The position numbers and the translations under genes are program-made. DNA of 64,000 nucleotides from Actinacidiphila sp965342175 (GTDB lineage: Bacteria > Actinomycetota > Actinomycetes > Streptomycetales > Streptomycetaceae): assembly GCF_965342175.1 (NCBI RefSeq), contig NZ_CBDRBL010000002.1, positions 62,001 through 126,000 of the forward strand, written 5' to 3'. Under the pieces are notes generated by a model, which ran no database searches, was not told the DNA's origin, and saw only the letters and a program-made list of their open reading frames with translations. Shown here piece after piece: positions 44,168 to 52,779 of the stretch. Every line of letters begins with the position of its first letter. Positions within the stretch are counted from its first letter, which is position 1.

Positions 44168-45211
44168 CTATGACCGTCCCGCGCGCCCCCGGAGGCGCTC
44201 CGCGACCTCGGCCGGTTCGGCGATCGCGACCGGGCGCCGCTCCCGGCGCGAGACCTCGCACGCCTCCGCCACGAGCAGCGCGGCGAGCGCCTCCCGCCCG
44301 TCGCAGGGATTGCCCGATCGGCCCGTCACCACCCGCAGGAAGGCGTCGATCTCCGCCCGGTAGGCGTCCCCGAAACGGTCCACGAAGCCGGTCCACGGAT
44401 CCGGCACGCCCGGCGCCGCGCCCGGTTCCACGGAGGTGACCGGCGTCCGGGGGCCGACGCCGACCGCGATCTGGTCCAGTGTCCCGGCGAGTTCCATGCG
44501 GATGTCGTACCCGGCCCCGTTGTAGCGCGTGGAGGTGGCGGTCGCGAGGGTGCCGTCGTCGAGGGTGAGGAGGGCCGCCGCGGTGTCCACGTCGCCCGCC
44601 GCGCGGAAGAAGTCCGCGCCGCCCGCGGTGCCCGTGGCGTACACCTCGACGACCTCGCGTCCGGTCACCCACCGCACCGCGTCGAAGTCGTGGATCAGGC
44701 AGTCCCGATAGATCCCGCCGGACAGCGGCACGAACTCCGGCGGCGGGGGCGCCATGTCGGAGGTCAGCGCCCGCACGGTGTGCAGCCGTCCCAGTCGGCC
44801 GGCCCGGACTGCTTCCCGGGCGGCCCGGTAGCCGGGGTCGAAGCGGCGCTGGAAGCCCATCTGCAGGACGGTGCCGGCCTCCTCCACCTCGCGCAGTGCG
44901 GTGACCGTCGACTCCAGGTCGAGGGCGACCGGTTTCTCGCAGTACACCGGGAGCCCGGCCCGCACCGCGCGGGAGATCAGCTCCGCGTGCGAGGAGGTCG
45001 CGGAGGCGATGACCACCGCGTCCGCGCCTTCGGCGAACGCCGCCTCGACCGAGGACGCCGCCCGCACACCGGGGCCCAGTCGTGCGGCGGCCCCGGCGGC
45101 CCGCCGGGCGTCGGCGTCGGCGAGGACGAGTTCCGAGACCTCGGGGTGGTCATGGAGGGTGGCCGCGTGGAAGGAGCCGAGGCGCCCCACGCCGAACAGG
45201 ACGACGCGCAT
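44168..45211 (-). CDS. Gfo/Idh/MocA oxidoreductase, inositol-dehydrogenase-like
   Basis: A 347-residue NAD(P)-dependent sugar/polyol dehydrogenase. The Rossmann motif is VVLFGVGRLGSFHAATL, the conserved VYCEKPVALD carries the catalytic Lys, and GGIYRDCLIHDFDAVRWVTG carries the D-x3-H type active-site pair. It resembles inositol 2-dehydrogenases and probably acts on a second inositol isomer or a related sugar, since a clearer IolG is encoded just upstream. Final gene of the iolE-iolG set, after a 200-base repeat-rich gap. Confidence 0.8.
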   Translation of the reverse strand: MRVVLFGVGRLGSFHAATLHDHPEVSELVLADADARRAAGAAARLGPGVRAASSVEAAFAEGADAVVIASATSSHAELISRAVRAGLPVYCEKPVALDLESTVTALREVEEAGTVLQMGFQRRFDPGYRAAREAVRAGRLGRLHTVRALTSDMAPPPPEFVPLSGGIYRDCLIHDFDAVRWVTGREVVEVYATGTAGGADFFRAAGDVDTAAALLTLDDGTLATATSTRYNGAGYDIRMELAGTLDQIAVGVGPRTPVTSVEPGAAPGVPDPWTGFVDRFGDAYRAEIDAFLRVVTGRSGNPCDGREALAALLVAEACEVSRRERRPVAIAEPAEVAERLRGRAGRS

Positions 45212-45233
45212 GGTGGTGCGGGTCCTTTCTGAC

Positions 45234-45332
45234 GGTCTCGCAGGTCTCGCAGGTCTCGCAGGTCTCGCGGTCCACGGGTCCCGCTCGTCTCATCGATCGC
45301 GCACTCGCGGGTCCACGGGTCCACGGGTCCGC
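45234..45332. repeat. Cluster of short tandem repeats
   Basis: GGTCTCGCA is repeated four times (45234-45269, last copy GGTCTCGCG), then GGGTCCAC-type 8-base units three times (45309-45332), followed by GCGGGAGGC twice. They fill the gap between two dehydrogenase genes. Slippage-prone; no coding sense seen. Confidence 0.7.
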
Positions 45333-45412
45333 GGGAGGCGCGGGAGGCGCGGGCGGGGGCCAGGGAGTGACCTCCCACCCCGCGCCGGATCCAGGAGGTC
45401 GAGGAAGGCGCC

Positions 45413-46432
45413 TCAGCGGTAGAACGCGGGGCGGTCGGCCAGTTCGACCTCGACGCGCCCGCCCGTGCTCTGCGAGCGGACACCGGCCTCGCAGACCGCG
45501 GCGGCGGCGTAGCCGTCCCAGACGCTGGGGCCGGTGACCTCACCGCGCCGGGTGGCGTCGACCCACGCCTGGACCTCGCGGTCGTAGGCGTCGGCGAAGC
45601 GCTCCACGAAGTCCTGGGCGATCCTGCCGCCCCAGCGGCCCGCGGTGTTGACCAGCAGGTCGTGCGCGTCGCCGATGCGGGCGCTGCCGCGTTCGCAGAC
45701 CGCCTCGGCCTGCACCTGGTAGCCGAAGCCGCAGTTGAGGTAGACCTCGACGTCGACGACCGCCCCGCCGTCGGTCTCGAAGACCACGAACTGCGGGTCG
45801 TCCAGGCCCTGCGGCGCGTGGGAGGACGGGCGCGGGCGCAGCACGGTGACGGCGGTGATCTCCTGCCCCAGCAGCCAGCGGGTCACGTCCATCTCGTGGA
45901 CGAGCGAGTCGTTGACGAGGTTGGCGTTGGTGAAGCCGGGCGGGATGCTCGCGTTGCGGTGCCGGTTGTGCAGCATCAGCGGGCGGCCCAGTTCACCGCT
46001 GTCGAGCAGGGCCTTGAGCTTCGTGTACTCCGCGTCGTAGCGCCGCATGAAGCCGACCTGCACCCGCCGGTGCCCCAGCCTCTGCTCGGCCTCCATCACC
46101 CGCAGCGCCGAGGCGGCATCCGGTGTGAGCGGCTTCTCGCACAGCACCGGCAGGTCGTGCGCGAAGGCCGTGAGCAGCGCCGCCTCGTGGGCGGGGCCGG
46201 GCGAGGCGATGAGGACGGCCTCCACATCGGCAGCGGCCATCGCCGCCGCGGGGTCGGTGTAGGCGGTGCAGCCCTCGATGCCGTCGGCGACCGCCTTCAC
46301 GCGCTCGGCGTCGACGTCGACGACGGCGGTCACCCGGGCGCCGCTCACGACGTCGTTGATGCGGCGTACGTGGTCGGCGCCCATCTTGCCGGTACCGATG
46401 ACGGCGACCCCGAGCGGTCCGTGCTGCGTCAT
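45413..46432 (-). CDS. iolG: Inositol 2-dehydrogenase (Gfo/Idh/MocA family)
   Basis: Oxidises myo-inositol to 2-keto-myo-inositol. The 339-residue protein has VAVIGTGKMGADHVRRI (NAD-binding), LPVLCEKPLTPD (catalytic Lys), VQVGFMRRYDAEYTKLKALLDSGELG, and SLVHEMDVTRWLLG with the Asp-His active-site pair, all typical of IolG. It lies between iolE upstream and a paralogue downstream. The ATG is chosen for the GVAVIG N-terminus; AGGGA lies about 12 bases upstream, slightly far. Confidence 0.88.
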   Translation of the reverse strand: MTQHGPLGVAVIGTGKMGADHVRRINDVVSGARVTAVVDVDAERVKAVADGIEGCTAYTDPAAAMAAADVEAVLIASPGPAHEAALLTAFAHDLPVLCEKPLTPDAASALRVMEAEQRLGHRRVQVGFMRRYDAEYTKLKALLDSGELGRPLMLHNRHRNASIPPGFTNANLVNDSLVHEMDVTRWLLGQEITAVTVLRPRPSSHAPQGLDDPQFVVFETDGGAVVDVEVYLNCGFGYQVQAEAVCERGSARIGDAHDLLVNTAGRWGGRIAQDFVERFADAYDREVQAWVDATRRGEVTGPSVWDGYAAAAVCEAGVRSQSTGGRVEVELADRPAFYR

Positions 46433-46463
46433 GATGCGTGTCTTCCCTTTCGTGGGCGGTGCG

Positions 46464-47375
46464 TCAGGCACCGCAGGAGCGCAGGAACTTCCGGGTGCGC
46501 TGCGCGATGGGCAGCGGCCGCTCCGGCTCGCAGGGGTACATGTCCTGCTCGACGATGGCGAACAGGTCGACGCCCAGGCCCTGCGCCGCGGCCAGCACCG
46601 GCTCCAGGGCGGGTACCCCGCCCGGGGGCTCGCACATGACCCCGCGCTGCACGGCCGGGCCGAAGGGGATCTGGTTCTTCACGACGTCGGCGAGGATCTC
46701 CGGGTCGACCTGCTTCAGGTGCAGATAGCCGATCCGCTCGCCGTAGGTCTCGATGAGCTTGACGCTGTCGCCGCCGCAGTAGGCGTAGTGGCCGGTGTCC
46801 AGGCAGAGGCTCACCAGGCCCGGGTCGGTGGCGTCGAGGAAGCGCTCGACGTGCTCCTCGGTGTCGATGTGCGTGTCGGCGTGCGGGTGGACCACGATGT
46901 CCAGGCCGTAGGTGTCGCGGACCTGGCGGCCCAGCCGCTCCATGCCGGTGGCGAGGTGTCCCCACTGCTCGGCGGTGAGCTCGCGCGGCTCGATGACCTC
47001 GGCGGTCTTGTCGTCGCGCCAGAAGGAGGGGATGACCACCAGATGCCGGGCGTCCATGGCCTGGGCGAGCGCGGCGACCTGGCCGACGTGCTCCCAGGTG
47101 GCGTCCCACACCGACGGGCCGCGGTGCAGGGAGGTGAAGACCGTGCCCGCGGAGACCTTCAGCCCCCGGCGCGCGGTCTCCTCGGTGAGCCGGGCGGGGT
47201 CGGTCGGCAGGTAGCCGTACGGGCCGAGCTCGATCCACTCGTAGCCGGACTCGCAGACCTCGTCGAGGAAGCGCTGCCAGGGCACCTGCCGCGGGTCGTC
47301 GGGGAACCAGACGCCCCACGAGTCGGGCGCGGAGCCGATCCGGATCCGGTCCAGAACGGGGGAGGGGGCAGTCAT
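46464..47375 (-). CDS. iolE: Inosose dehydratase (sugar phosphate isomerase/epimerase fold)
   Basis: Dehydrates 2-keto-myo-inositol. The 303-residue TIM-barrel protein carries RIGSAPDSWGVWFP, WIELGPYGYLPTDP, IVVHPHADTHIDTEEHVERFL, CLDTGHYAYCGGDSV and YLHLKQVDPEI, where Glu, Asp and His residues bind the divalent metal. These match IolE. First gene of the iolE-iolG-paralogue group, with its own promoter: TTGACG at 47506-47511 (minus strand) and the palindrome at 47521-47543 just upstream. Confidence 0.9.
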   Translation of the reverse strand: MTAPSPVLDRIRIGSAPDSWGVWFPDDPRQVPWQRFLDEVCESGYEWIELGPYGYLPTDPARLTEETARRGLKVSAGTVFTSLHRGPSVWDATWEHVGQVAALAQAMDARHLVVIPSFWRDDKTAEVIEPRELTAEQWGHLATGMERLGRQVRDTYGLDIVVHPHADTHIDTEEHVERFLDATDPGLVSLCLDTGHYAYCGGDSVKLIETYGERIGYLHLKQVDPEILADVVKNQIPFGPAVQRGVMCEPPGGVPALEPVLAAAQGLGVDLFAIVEQDMYPCEPERPLPIAQRTRKFLRSCGA

Positions 47376-47520
47376 GAGGAGGGCTCCTCTCACCGGTCGC
47401 CGCGGGACCGGTCGTGGTTCGGCAGGGCGCCCCGGCAGGGCGGTGGTACGGATGCCCGCGGAGCTCCGTTGTCCCGCTGGAAGCTTCGCCGTCCGGCCGG
47501 GCAGCCGTCAAGAGTTGGTC

Positions 47521-47543
47521 CTGACATACGGACGTCATGTCAG
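47521..47543 (-). promoter_or_regulatory. Palindromic operator candidate of the iolE promoter
   Basis: CTGACAT and ATGTCAG form a perfect 7 bp inverted repeat around ACGGACGTC, ten bases upstream of a TTGACG -35 (47511-47506, minus strand). GACAT/ATGTC elements also occur before iolC, the ABC binding protein and the GntR gene. Confidence 0.7.
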
Positions 47544-47566
47544 CTCTGAGGAGGCCGCCGCGGCTG

Positions 47567-48460
47567 TCACGGGGCGGGGCGGCCCCCGCCCGCTTCCTCG
47601 CGTTCGGGCAGCCCCGGTTCGGGCGGTTCCTCCGGGGCCACACCGCCGACCTGGCTCAGTTCGTGCCTGAGCGCGGCCAGTTCGGCGCCGCCGGCCATGT
47701 GGTGGGTGAGCTCCTCCAAGGTGACGTCCCCGCGGCCCGCGCTCAGTTCCGGCGTGCCCAGCCGCAGCACGCAGAAGTGGTCGCCCACCAGGAACGCGTG
47801 GTGCGGGTTGTGGGTGATGAGGACGACGCCCAGCCCCCTGTCGCGTGCGGCCGCGATGTACTTCAGGACCACCCCCGACTGCTTGACGCCCAGCGCCGCC
47901 GTCGGCTCGTCCAGGACGAGCACCCGCGCGCCGAAGTGGACGGCGCGGGCGATGGCCACGGACTGCCGCTGGCCGCCGGAGAGGGTGCCGATGGGCTGTT
48001 CCAGGTCGTCCAGGACGATGCCCATCGCCCGCAGTTCCCCGTCCGCGGTCTCTTTCATCCGGGCGATGTCGAGGCGGCGTACGGGCCAGGGGCCGCGGGT
48101 CAGTTCGGAGCCGAGGAAGAAGTTGCGCCAGACGGGCATCAGGGGCACGGTCGCCAGATCCTGGTAGACGGCGGCGATGCCGCGGTCCAGGGCCTCCCGC
48201 GGGCTGCTGAGTCGTACAGGTGCGCCGTCGATGCGGAACTCGCCCTCGGTGTGCTGGTGCAGCCCGGAGACGATCTTGATCAGGGTGGACTTGCCGGCGC
48301 CGTTGTCGCCGAGGACGCAGGTGACCTGCCCCGGCCGGACGGACAGCTCGACCCCGTGCAGGGCGCGGACGTTGCCGTAGCTCTTGCCCACCCCGACCAG
48401 GTCGACGAGGGGCGCGGGGGCGGGGGCGGCGCCGCCCGGTGCGGTGCTGGCGGTGGTCAT
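47567..48460 (-). CDS. Sugar ABC transporter ATPase, single-domain (inositol importer 1)
   Basis: A 297-residue ATPase energising uptake, probably of inositol. Walker A is GDNGAGKSTL, the Q-loop is VYQDLATVPLMPVWRNFFLG, the signature is LSGGQRQ, Walker B is VLVLDEPTAALG and the H-loop is LITHN. It has only one ATPase domain, like FrcA, unlike the duplicated RbsA/XylG forms of about 500 residues. A Pro/Glu-rich C-terminal tail of about 35 residues is extra. GGAGGTGA precedes the ATG. Third gene of the binding protein-permease-ATPase operon. Confidence 0.92.
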   Translation of the reverse strand: MTTASTAPGGAAPAPAPLVDLVGVGKSYGNVRALHGVELSVRPGQVTCVLGDNGAGKSTLIKIVSGLHQHTEGEFRIDGAPVRLSSPREALDRGIAAVYQDLATVPLMPVWRNFFLGSELTRGPWPVRRLDIARMKETADGELRAMGIVLDDLEQPIGTLSGGQRQSVAIARAVHFGARVLVLDEPTAALGVKQSGVVLKYIAAARDRGLGVVLITHNPHHAFLVGDHFCVLRLGTPELSAGRGDVTLEELTHHMAGGAELAALRHELSQVGGVAPEEPPEPGLPEREEAGGGRPAP

Positions 48461-48465
48461 CGGGC

Positions 48466-49548
48466 TCACCTCCGGGTCGCCGTGCGGCGGACCCACAGAT
48501 TGACGAGGGTGGCGATCAGGAGCATCACGCCGAGGAAGAACGTGAACCAGTCAGGGTTCCAGTTGGCGTAGACGATGCCCTGCGAGACCATCCCGAAGAT
48601 GAAGGCGCCGACCACGGCCCCGATCGCGGACCCGTGGCCGCCGGTGAGCAGGCAGCCGCCGATGACCGCCGCGATGATGTACAGGAACTCGTTGCCGACG
48701 CCTTCGCCGGACTGCACCGCGCGGAACGAGAACAGCAGGTGCATGCCGGTGAACCAGGCGCCGAAGCCCACGGCCGTGAACAGCGCGATCTTGGTGAAGG
48801 CCACCGGTACGCCGACGGCTCGCGCGCTGTCCTTGTCGCCGCCGACCGCGAAGATCCAGTTGCCGAACCTGGTGCGCAGCAGGACCCAGGTGGCGAGCGC
48901 GGCGAAGCCGAGCCACCACAGCACCGTCACCTTGAGCCGGACCCCGCCGATGCCGATCTCCGAGGCGAACACCGCGCGCGCCTGGGCGAAGCCGTCCATG
49001 TCGCTGATGGAGTCGGTGGCGACGTTGCCGGTGAAGACCTTGGTGACCGCCAGATTGAGTCCCTGCAGCATCAGGAAGGTGGCCAGGGTGATGAGGAAGC
49101 TGGGCAGCCCCGTCCTCACCAGCAGGTAGCCGTTGAGCGTCCCGACGCCCAGGGACACCACCAGGGCGACGGCCACGCCGGTCCACACGTTCATGCTCAG
49201 CTGGAAGCTGAACATGCTCGCGGTCAGGGCGGACGCGGTGACCGCGACGCCGGCCGAGAGGTCGAACTCGCCGCCGATCATCAGCAGCGCCACGGGCAGC
49301 GCCATGATGCCCATGACCGACGCCTGGTAGAGCACGGTCGCCAGCGAGCCCGCCTCGCGGAAGGACGGCGCCACCGCGAAGAAGAAGAGGTAGACCGCGA
49401 CGGCGGCGATCAGCGCGCCGGTCTCCGGGCGGGCCAGTGCCCGGCGCAGCAGCGGGCGTGCGGCGGCGCGGCCGTCCGCCGAGGGGGCCGGGGCCGCGGG
49501 CGGTGGCGGGGACTGCGCTGGGGCGGCGGTCCGCGGCACAGGGATCAC
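48466..49548 (-). CDS. Sugar ABC transporter permease (RbsC/XylH type, inositol importer 1)
   Basis: A 360-residue membrane subunit with about nine or ten hydrophobic segments after a Pro/Ala-rich cytoplasmic N-terminus of some 40 residues. LMIGGEFDLSAGVAVTASAL and FLYIIAAVIGGCLLTGGHGSAIGAVVGAFIFGMV are diagnostic for the ribose/xylose/fructose/inositol permease family. GTG start in a GTGA overlap with the binding-protein gene. Closely related to the permease at 59871. Confidence 0.92.
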   Translation of the reverse strand: MIPVPRTAAPAQSPPPPAAPAPSADGRAAARPLLRRALARPETGALIAAVAVYLFFFAVAPSFREAGSLATVLYQASVMGIMALPVALLMIGGEFDLSAGVAVTASALTASMFSFQLSMNVWTGVAVALVVSLGVGTLNGYLLVRTGLPSFLITLATFLMLQGLNLAVTKVFTGNVATDSISDMDGFAQARAVFASEIGIGGVRLKVTVLWWLGFAALATWVLLRTRFGNWIFAVGGDKDSARAVGVPVAFTKIALFTAVGFGAWFTGMHLLFSFRAVQSGEGVGNEFLYIIAAVIGGCLLTGGHGSAIGAVVGAFIFGMVSQGIVYANWNPDWFTFFLGVMLLIATLVNLWVRRTATRR

Positions 49549-50558
49549 CGGGTGCCCTTCGCGGCGAACGCGGCGACGGACGCGACGTTGTCCTTGTCGA
49601 CGAAGGCCGGGCCGGTCAGCACCGGCGCCACACCGCCGCCGCTGACGTTGCCGTTGGTCCTGTAGAGCCACAGGGAGTCGACGGCCAGATAGCCCTGCAG
49701 ATAGGGCTGCTGGTCGACGGCGAACTGCACCCCGCCGTCCTGGACGGCCTTGACCAGGTCCTTGTTGAGGTCGAATGTGCCGACCTTCGCCTTGCTGCCG
49801 GCGTCCGCCACCGACTGCACGGCGGTCAGGGCGAAGGGCGCGCCCAGGGTGACGACATAGTCGATGCCGTCGTCCTGCTTCAGCTTGGCCGTGATCGTGG
49901 ACTTCACCGACGGCATGTCCGTGCCGTTGACGTAGAGGTTCTCGGTCTTCCCCTTGAACGTCTTCTTCACGCCGGCGCAGCGGGCCTCCAGGGCGACATG
50001 GCCCTGTTCGTGGATCACGCACAGGTTGTGCCGGGCGCCCAGGTCGTTGAGCTTCTCGCCCAGCGCCTCACCGGCGACGCTCTCGTCCTGGCCGAAGTAC
50101 TGCAGCAGCCCCTGCTCCTTCCAGTCGTCCAGGCCCGCGTTGAACCCGACCACCGGGATGCCCGCGGCCTCGGCCTTGGCGACGACGTCCTTCATGGCGT
50201 CGGGCTTGGCAAGGGTGACGGCTATGCCGTCGACCTTCTGGTCGATCGCGTTCTGGATCAGGTTGGCCTGGGTCGCGGCGTTGGGGTCGTTGGAGTAGAC
50301 CAGCTCCACGTTGTCCTTGGCGGCGGCGGCCTGCGCGCCCTTGCGGATCAGGTCCCAGAAGGTGTCGCCGGGGGCGGCGTGGGTGACCATCGCGATCTTG
50401 ATCCGGGGGGTTCCGGCCTTTCCCGCGGCGGGGGCGTCCGCCGACTCCTCGGACTTCTTCCCGCCTGAGCTGCTGGAACAGCCGGCTGTGAGGAGGAGCG
50501 CCGCGGTGGAGAGGGCGGCGACGGCAAGGGTCCGACGGTTTATGCGAATGCGTTCCAC
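49545..50558 (-). CDS. Sugar-binding lipoprotein (inositol importer 1)
   Basis: A 337-residue periplasmic-binding protein of family 4 (ribose/galactose/inositol type). The lipobox ends LLTAGC (Cys27). Substrate-domain features are VTHAAPGDTFWDLIRKGAQAAA, NAIDQKVDGIAVTLAKPDAM, GFNAGLDDWKEQGLLQYFGQDE and AVDQQPYLQGYLAVDSLWLY. GTG 50558 is chosen because GAGG lies nine bases upstream; ATG 50573 is a longer option. Divergent from iolC; inositol as cargo is inferred from its place in the iol region. Confidence 0.9.
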   Translation of the reverse strand: MERIRINRRTLAVAALSTAALLLTAGCSSSSGGKKSEESADAPAAGKAGTPRIKIAMVTHAAPGDTFWDLIRKGAQAAAAKDNVELVYSNDPNAATQANLIQNAIDQKVDGIAVTLAKPDAMKDVVAKAEAAGIPVVGFNAGLDDWKEQGLLQYFGQDESVAGEALGEKLNDLGARHNLCVIHEQGHVALEARCAGVKKTFKGKTENLYVNGTDMPSVKSTITAKLKQDDGIDYVVTLGAPFALTAVQSVADAGSKAKVGTFDLNKDLVKAVQDGGVQFAVDQQPYLQGYLAVDSLWLYRTNGNVSGGGVAPVLTGPAFVDKDNVASVAAFAAKGTR

Positions 50559-50627
50559 GTTCCAACACCTCATTGCGGTGGGAGGGAGAAGGGGACGGAC
50601 GTGTTCACATGGCCGGTGCTGCACGGG

Positions 50628-50792
50628 AGCAAACCCCTCGCGGGGTCCCCTGTCAAGGTTTTGTCAAGACATCAATGCATATGGACATGACGGCAGAGGG
50701 GGCGTCCGCTCCGACGCCGGCCCTGCCTGACGGACCGTTGGTTCGTATGTAAGGACATAGCGTTGACATCCCGCGACCGGGAGGGCTAGACC
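50628..50792. promoter_or_regulatory. Divergent iol promoter region with GACAT elements
   Basis: Rightward: TTGACA (50763-50768) and TAGACC (50787-50792), 18 bp apart, 53 bases before iolC. Leftward: TTGACA (50656-50651) and TTTGCT (50633-50628), 17 bp apart, before the binding-protein gene. GACAT occurs at 50668-50672, 50684-50688, 50754-50758 and 50765-50769, next to or overlapping both -35 boxes, consistent with one repressor acting on both directions. Confidence 0.65.
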
Positions 50793-50844
50793 TGACAGGG
50801 CCGCAGAGCGGGGCCCCGGTGACACGCGACGAGGAGTCACACCC

Positions 50845-51792
50845 ATGACCGAGCCGTACGACCTGATCACCATGGGCCGGATCGGCGTGGACCTCTACCC
50901 GCTGCAGACCGGAGTCCCGCTGCCCCAGGTCGAGACGTTCGGCAAGTTCCTCGGCGGCTCGGCCACCAACGTCGCGGTCGCCGCGGCGCGCCTCGGCCGT
51001 ACCACCGCCGTCATCACCCGAACCGGCGACGACCCCTTCGGCGCCTACTGCCGCCAGGCGCTGGGGGAGTTCGGGGTCGACGACCGCTACGTCGGCACGG
51101 TGGCCGCGTACCCGACGCCGGTCACCTTCTGCGAGATCTTCCCGCCGGACGACTTCCCGCTCTACTTCTACCGGCTCCCCAAGGCCCCCGACCTCGAGAT
51201 CCACGCCGGCGAACTGGACCTCGACGCCGTGCGGGCCGCCCGGGTCTTCTGGACGACGGGGACCGGGCTGTGCGCGGAGCCCAGCCGCACCGCCACCCTC
51301 GCCGCCCTCGAGGCCCGGGGATGGCGCGGCACCACGGTCTTCGACCTCGACTGGCGCCCCATGTTCTGGAACGACCCCGAGGAGGCCCGGCCCCACTACG
51401 CGCGGGCCCTGTCGTCGGCCACCGTCGCTGTCGGGAACCTCGACGAGTGCGAGGTCGCCACCGGGGTACGGCAGCCGCGGGCCGCCGCCCAGGCACTGCT
51501 CGACGCCGGCGTCGAACTCGCCGTCGTCAAGCAGGGCCCGAAGGGCGTCCTGGCCGTCCACCGCGACGGCAGCACCGCCGAAGTGCCGCCGGTGCCCGTC
51601 GAGGTGGTCAACGGGCTCGGCGCGGGCGACGCCTTCGGCGGCTCGCTGTGCCACGGCCTGCTCGCCGGCTGGGACCTGGAGCGGATCATGCGCCACGCCA
51701 ACGCGGCGGGCGCGCTCGTGGCCTCCCGGCTGGCCTGCTCCTCCGCGATGCCCACCGCGGCGGAGGTCCAGGACCTCCTCGGCCGCGGCTGA
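50845..51792 (+). CDS. iolC: 5-dehydro-2-deoxygluconokinase
   Basis: Phosphorylates 5-dehydro-2-deoxygluconate in inositol breakdown. The 315-residue PfkB-family protein starts DLITMGRIGVDLYPLQTGVPL, with FGKFLGGSATNVAVAAARLG, GDDPFGAYCRQALGEFGVDD and VFDLDWRPMFW typical of IolC, and the catalytic site in VNGLGAGDAFGGSL. Led by the TTGACA-N18-TAGACC promoter. First gene of iolC-aldolase-iolB-iolD. The equivalent IolC domain in some bacteria is fused to the IolJ aldolase; here they are separate. Confidence 0.93.
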   Translation: MTEPYDLITMGRIGVDLYPLQTGVPLPQVETFGKFLGGSATNVAVAAARLGRTTAVITRTGDDPFGAYCRQALGEFGVDDRYVGTVAAYPTPVTFCEIFPPDDFPLYFYRLPKAPDLEIHAGELDLDAVRAARVFWTTGTGLCAEPSRTATLAALEARGWRGTTVFDLDWRPMFWNDPEEARPHYARALSSATVAVGNLDECEVATGVRQPRAAAQALLDAGVELAVVKQGPKGVLAVHRDGSTAEVPPVPVEVVNGLGAGDAFGGSLCHGLLAGWDLERIMRHANAAGALVASRLACSSAMPTAAEVQDLLGRG

Positions 51793-51824
51793 CGGCCCGT
51801 CCTCTGCCCGAAAGCGAGCTCCTG

Positions 51825-52703
51825 ATGAGCATCAGCATCTCCGACCTGGTGAACGTGCGGACCCACCACCCCGAGGCGATCGCCGAGGCCGCCGCCCGCC
51901 GCGCCCGCCGCCCGCTCGTCGGCGACGGCGGCCGGCTGATGATCCTCGCCGCGGACCATCCCGCGCGCGGCGCCTTCGCCGTGGGGGACCGCGAGTTCGC
52001 GATGGCCAACCGCGTCGACCTGCTGGAGCGGCTGTGCACGGCGCTCGCCCGCCCCGGGGTGGACGGGGTCCTCGGCACCGCGGACATCCTGGAGGACCTG
52101 CTGCTGCTCGGCGCGCTGGAGGGAAAGGTCGTCATGGGGTCGATGAACCGCGGCGGCCTGGCCGGCGCCTCCTTCGAGCTCGACGACCGCTTCACAGGCC
52201 ACCGCGCCCAGGACATAGCCCGGCTCGGCTTCGACGCGGGCAAGCTGCTGCTGCGCATCAGCTACGACGACAGCGGTTCGCTGAGCACCATGGTCGCCAC
52301 CGCCCGCGCCATCGACGAGATGGCCGAGCACCAGCTGCCGGTCTTCGTCGAGCCCTTCATATCCCGGCGCGTCGCCGGGCGGGTGCGCAACGACCTCAGC
52401 GCGGAGGCCGTCACCACGTCCATCGCCATCGCCTCGGGGCTCGCGGGAACCTCCGCCTACACCTGGCTCAAGGTGCCCGTCACCGAGGACGTCGACGACA
52501 TGGCCACCGTCATGGAGACCTCCACCCTCCCCGCCGTGCTGCTGGGGGGCGAGGCGGGCAGGGAACAGGACGCGGTCTACGAGAAGTGGCGCAAGGCGCT
52601 GCGCCTGCCCACGGTCCAGGGCCTGGTCGCCGGCCGCAGCCTGCTCTATCCGGCGGAGGGCAGCGTGGAGACCGCCGTCGACACCGCCGTCGGTCTGCTG
52701 TGA
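51825..52703 (+). CDS. Cgl0159-type (beta/alpha)8 aldolase, probable IolJ role
   Basis: A 292-residue protein of the DeoC/LacD-like aldolase fold known as the Cgl0159 family. LMILAADHPARGAFAVGD begins the barrel, GVLGTADILEDLLLLGAL and GLAGTSAYTWLKVPV supply the likely Schiff-base Lys, and LLGGEAGREQDAVYEKWRKAL closes it. By position between iolC and iolB it should split 2-deoxy-5-keto-gluconate 6-phosphate into malonate semialdehyde and dihydroxyacetone phosphate. This role is inferred from context, since no canonical IolJ is present. Confidence 0.8.
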   Translation: MSISISDLVNVRTHHPEAIAEAAARRARRPLVGDGGRLMILAADHPARGAFAVGDREFAMANRVDLLERLCTALARPGVDGVLGTADILEDLLLLGALEGKVVMGSMNRGGLAGASFELDDRFTGHRAQDIARLGFDAGKLLLRISYDDSGSLSTMVATARAIDEMAEHQLPVFVEPFISRRVAGRVRNDLSAEAVTTSIAIASGLAGTSAYTWLKVPVTEDVDDMATVMETSTLPAVLLGGEAGREQDAVYEKWRKALRLPTVQGLVAGRSLLYPAEGSVETAVDTAVGLL

Positions 52704-52779
52704 CAGCCCGTTGCGACAAGCCGCCGCGACATGCCGTTGCGACACCCCCGTCGAACCGTGAGAAGTGCGAGGCCCTTGC

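Noticed and set aside
44026..44173. Small plus-strand open frame encoding DTVTDTVPDTVPD
   Set aside because: It is produced by a 12-base tandem repeat and continues from an antisense shadow of the membrane protein gene; no start with a ribosome-binding site.
45234..45332. Small repeat-protein gene
   Set aside because: The repeats have mixed periods of 8 and 9 bases and no consistent open frame with a start and ribosome-binding site.
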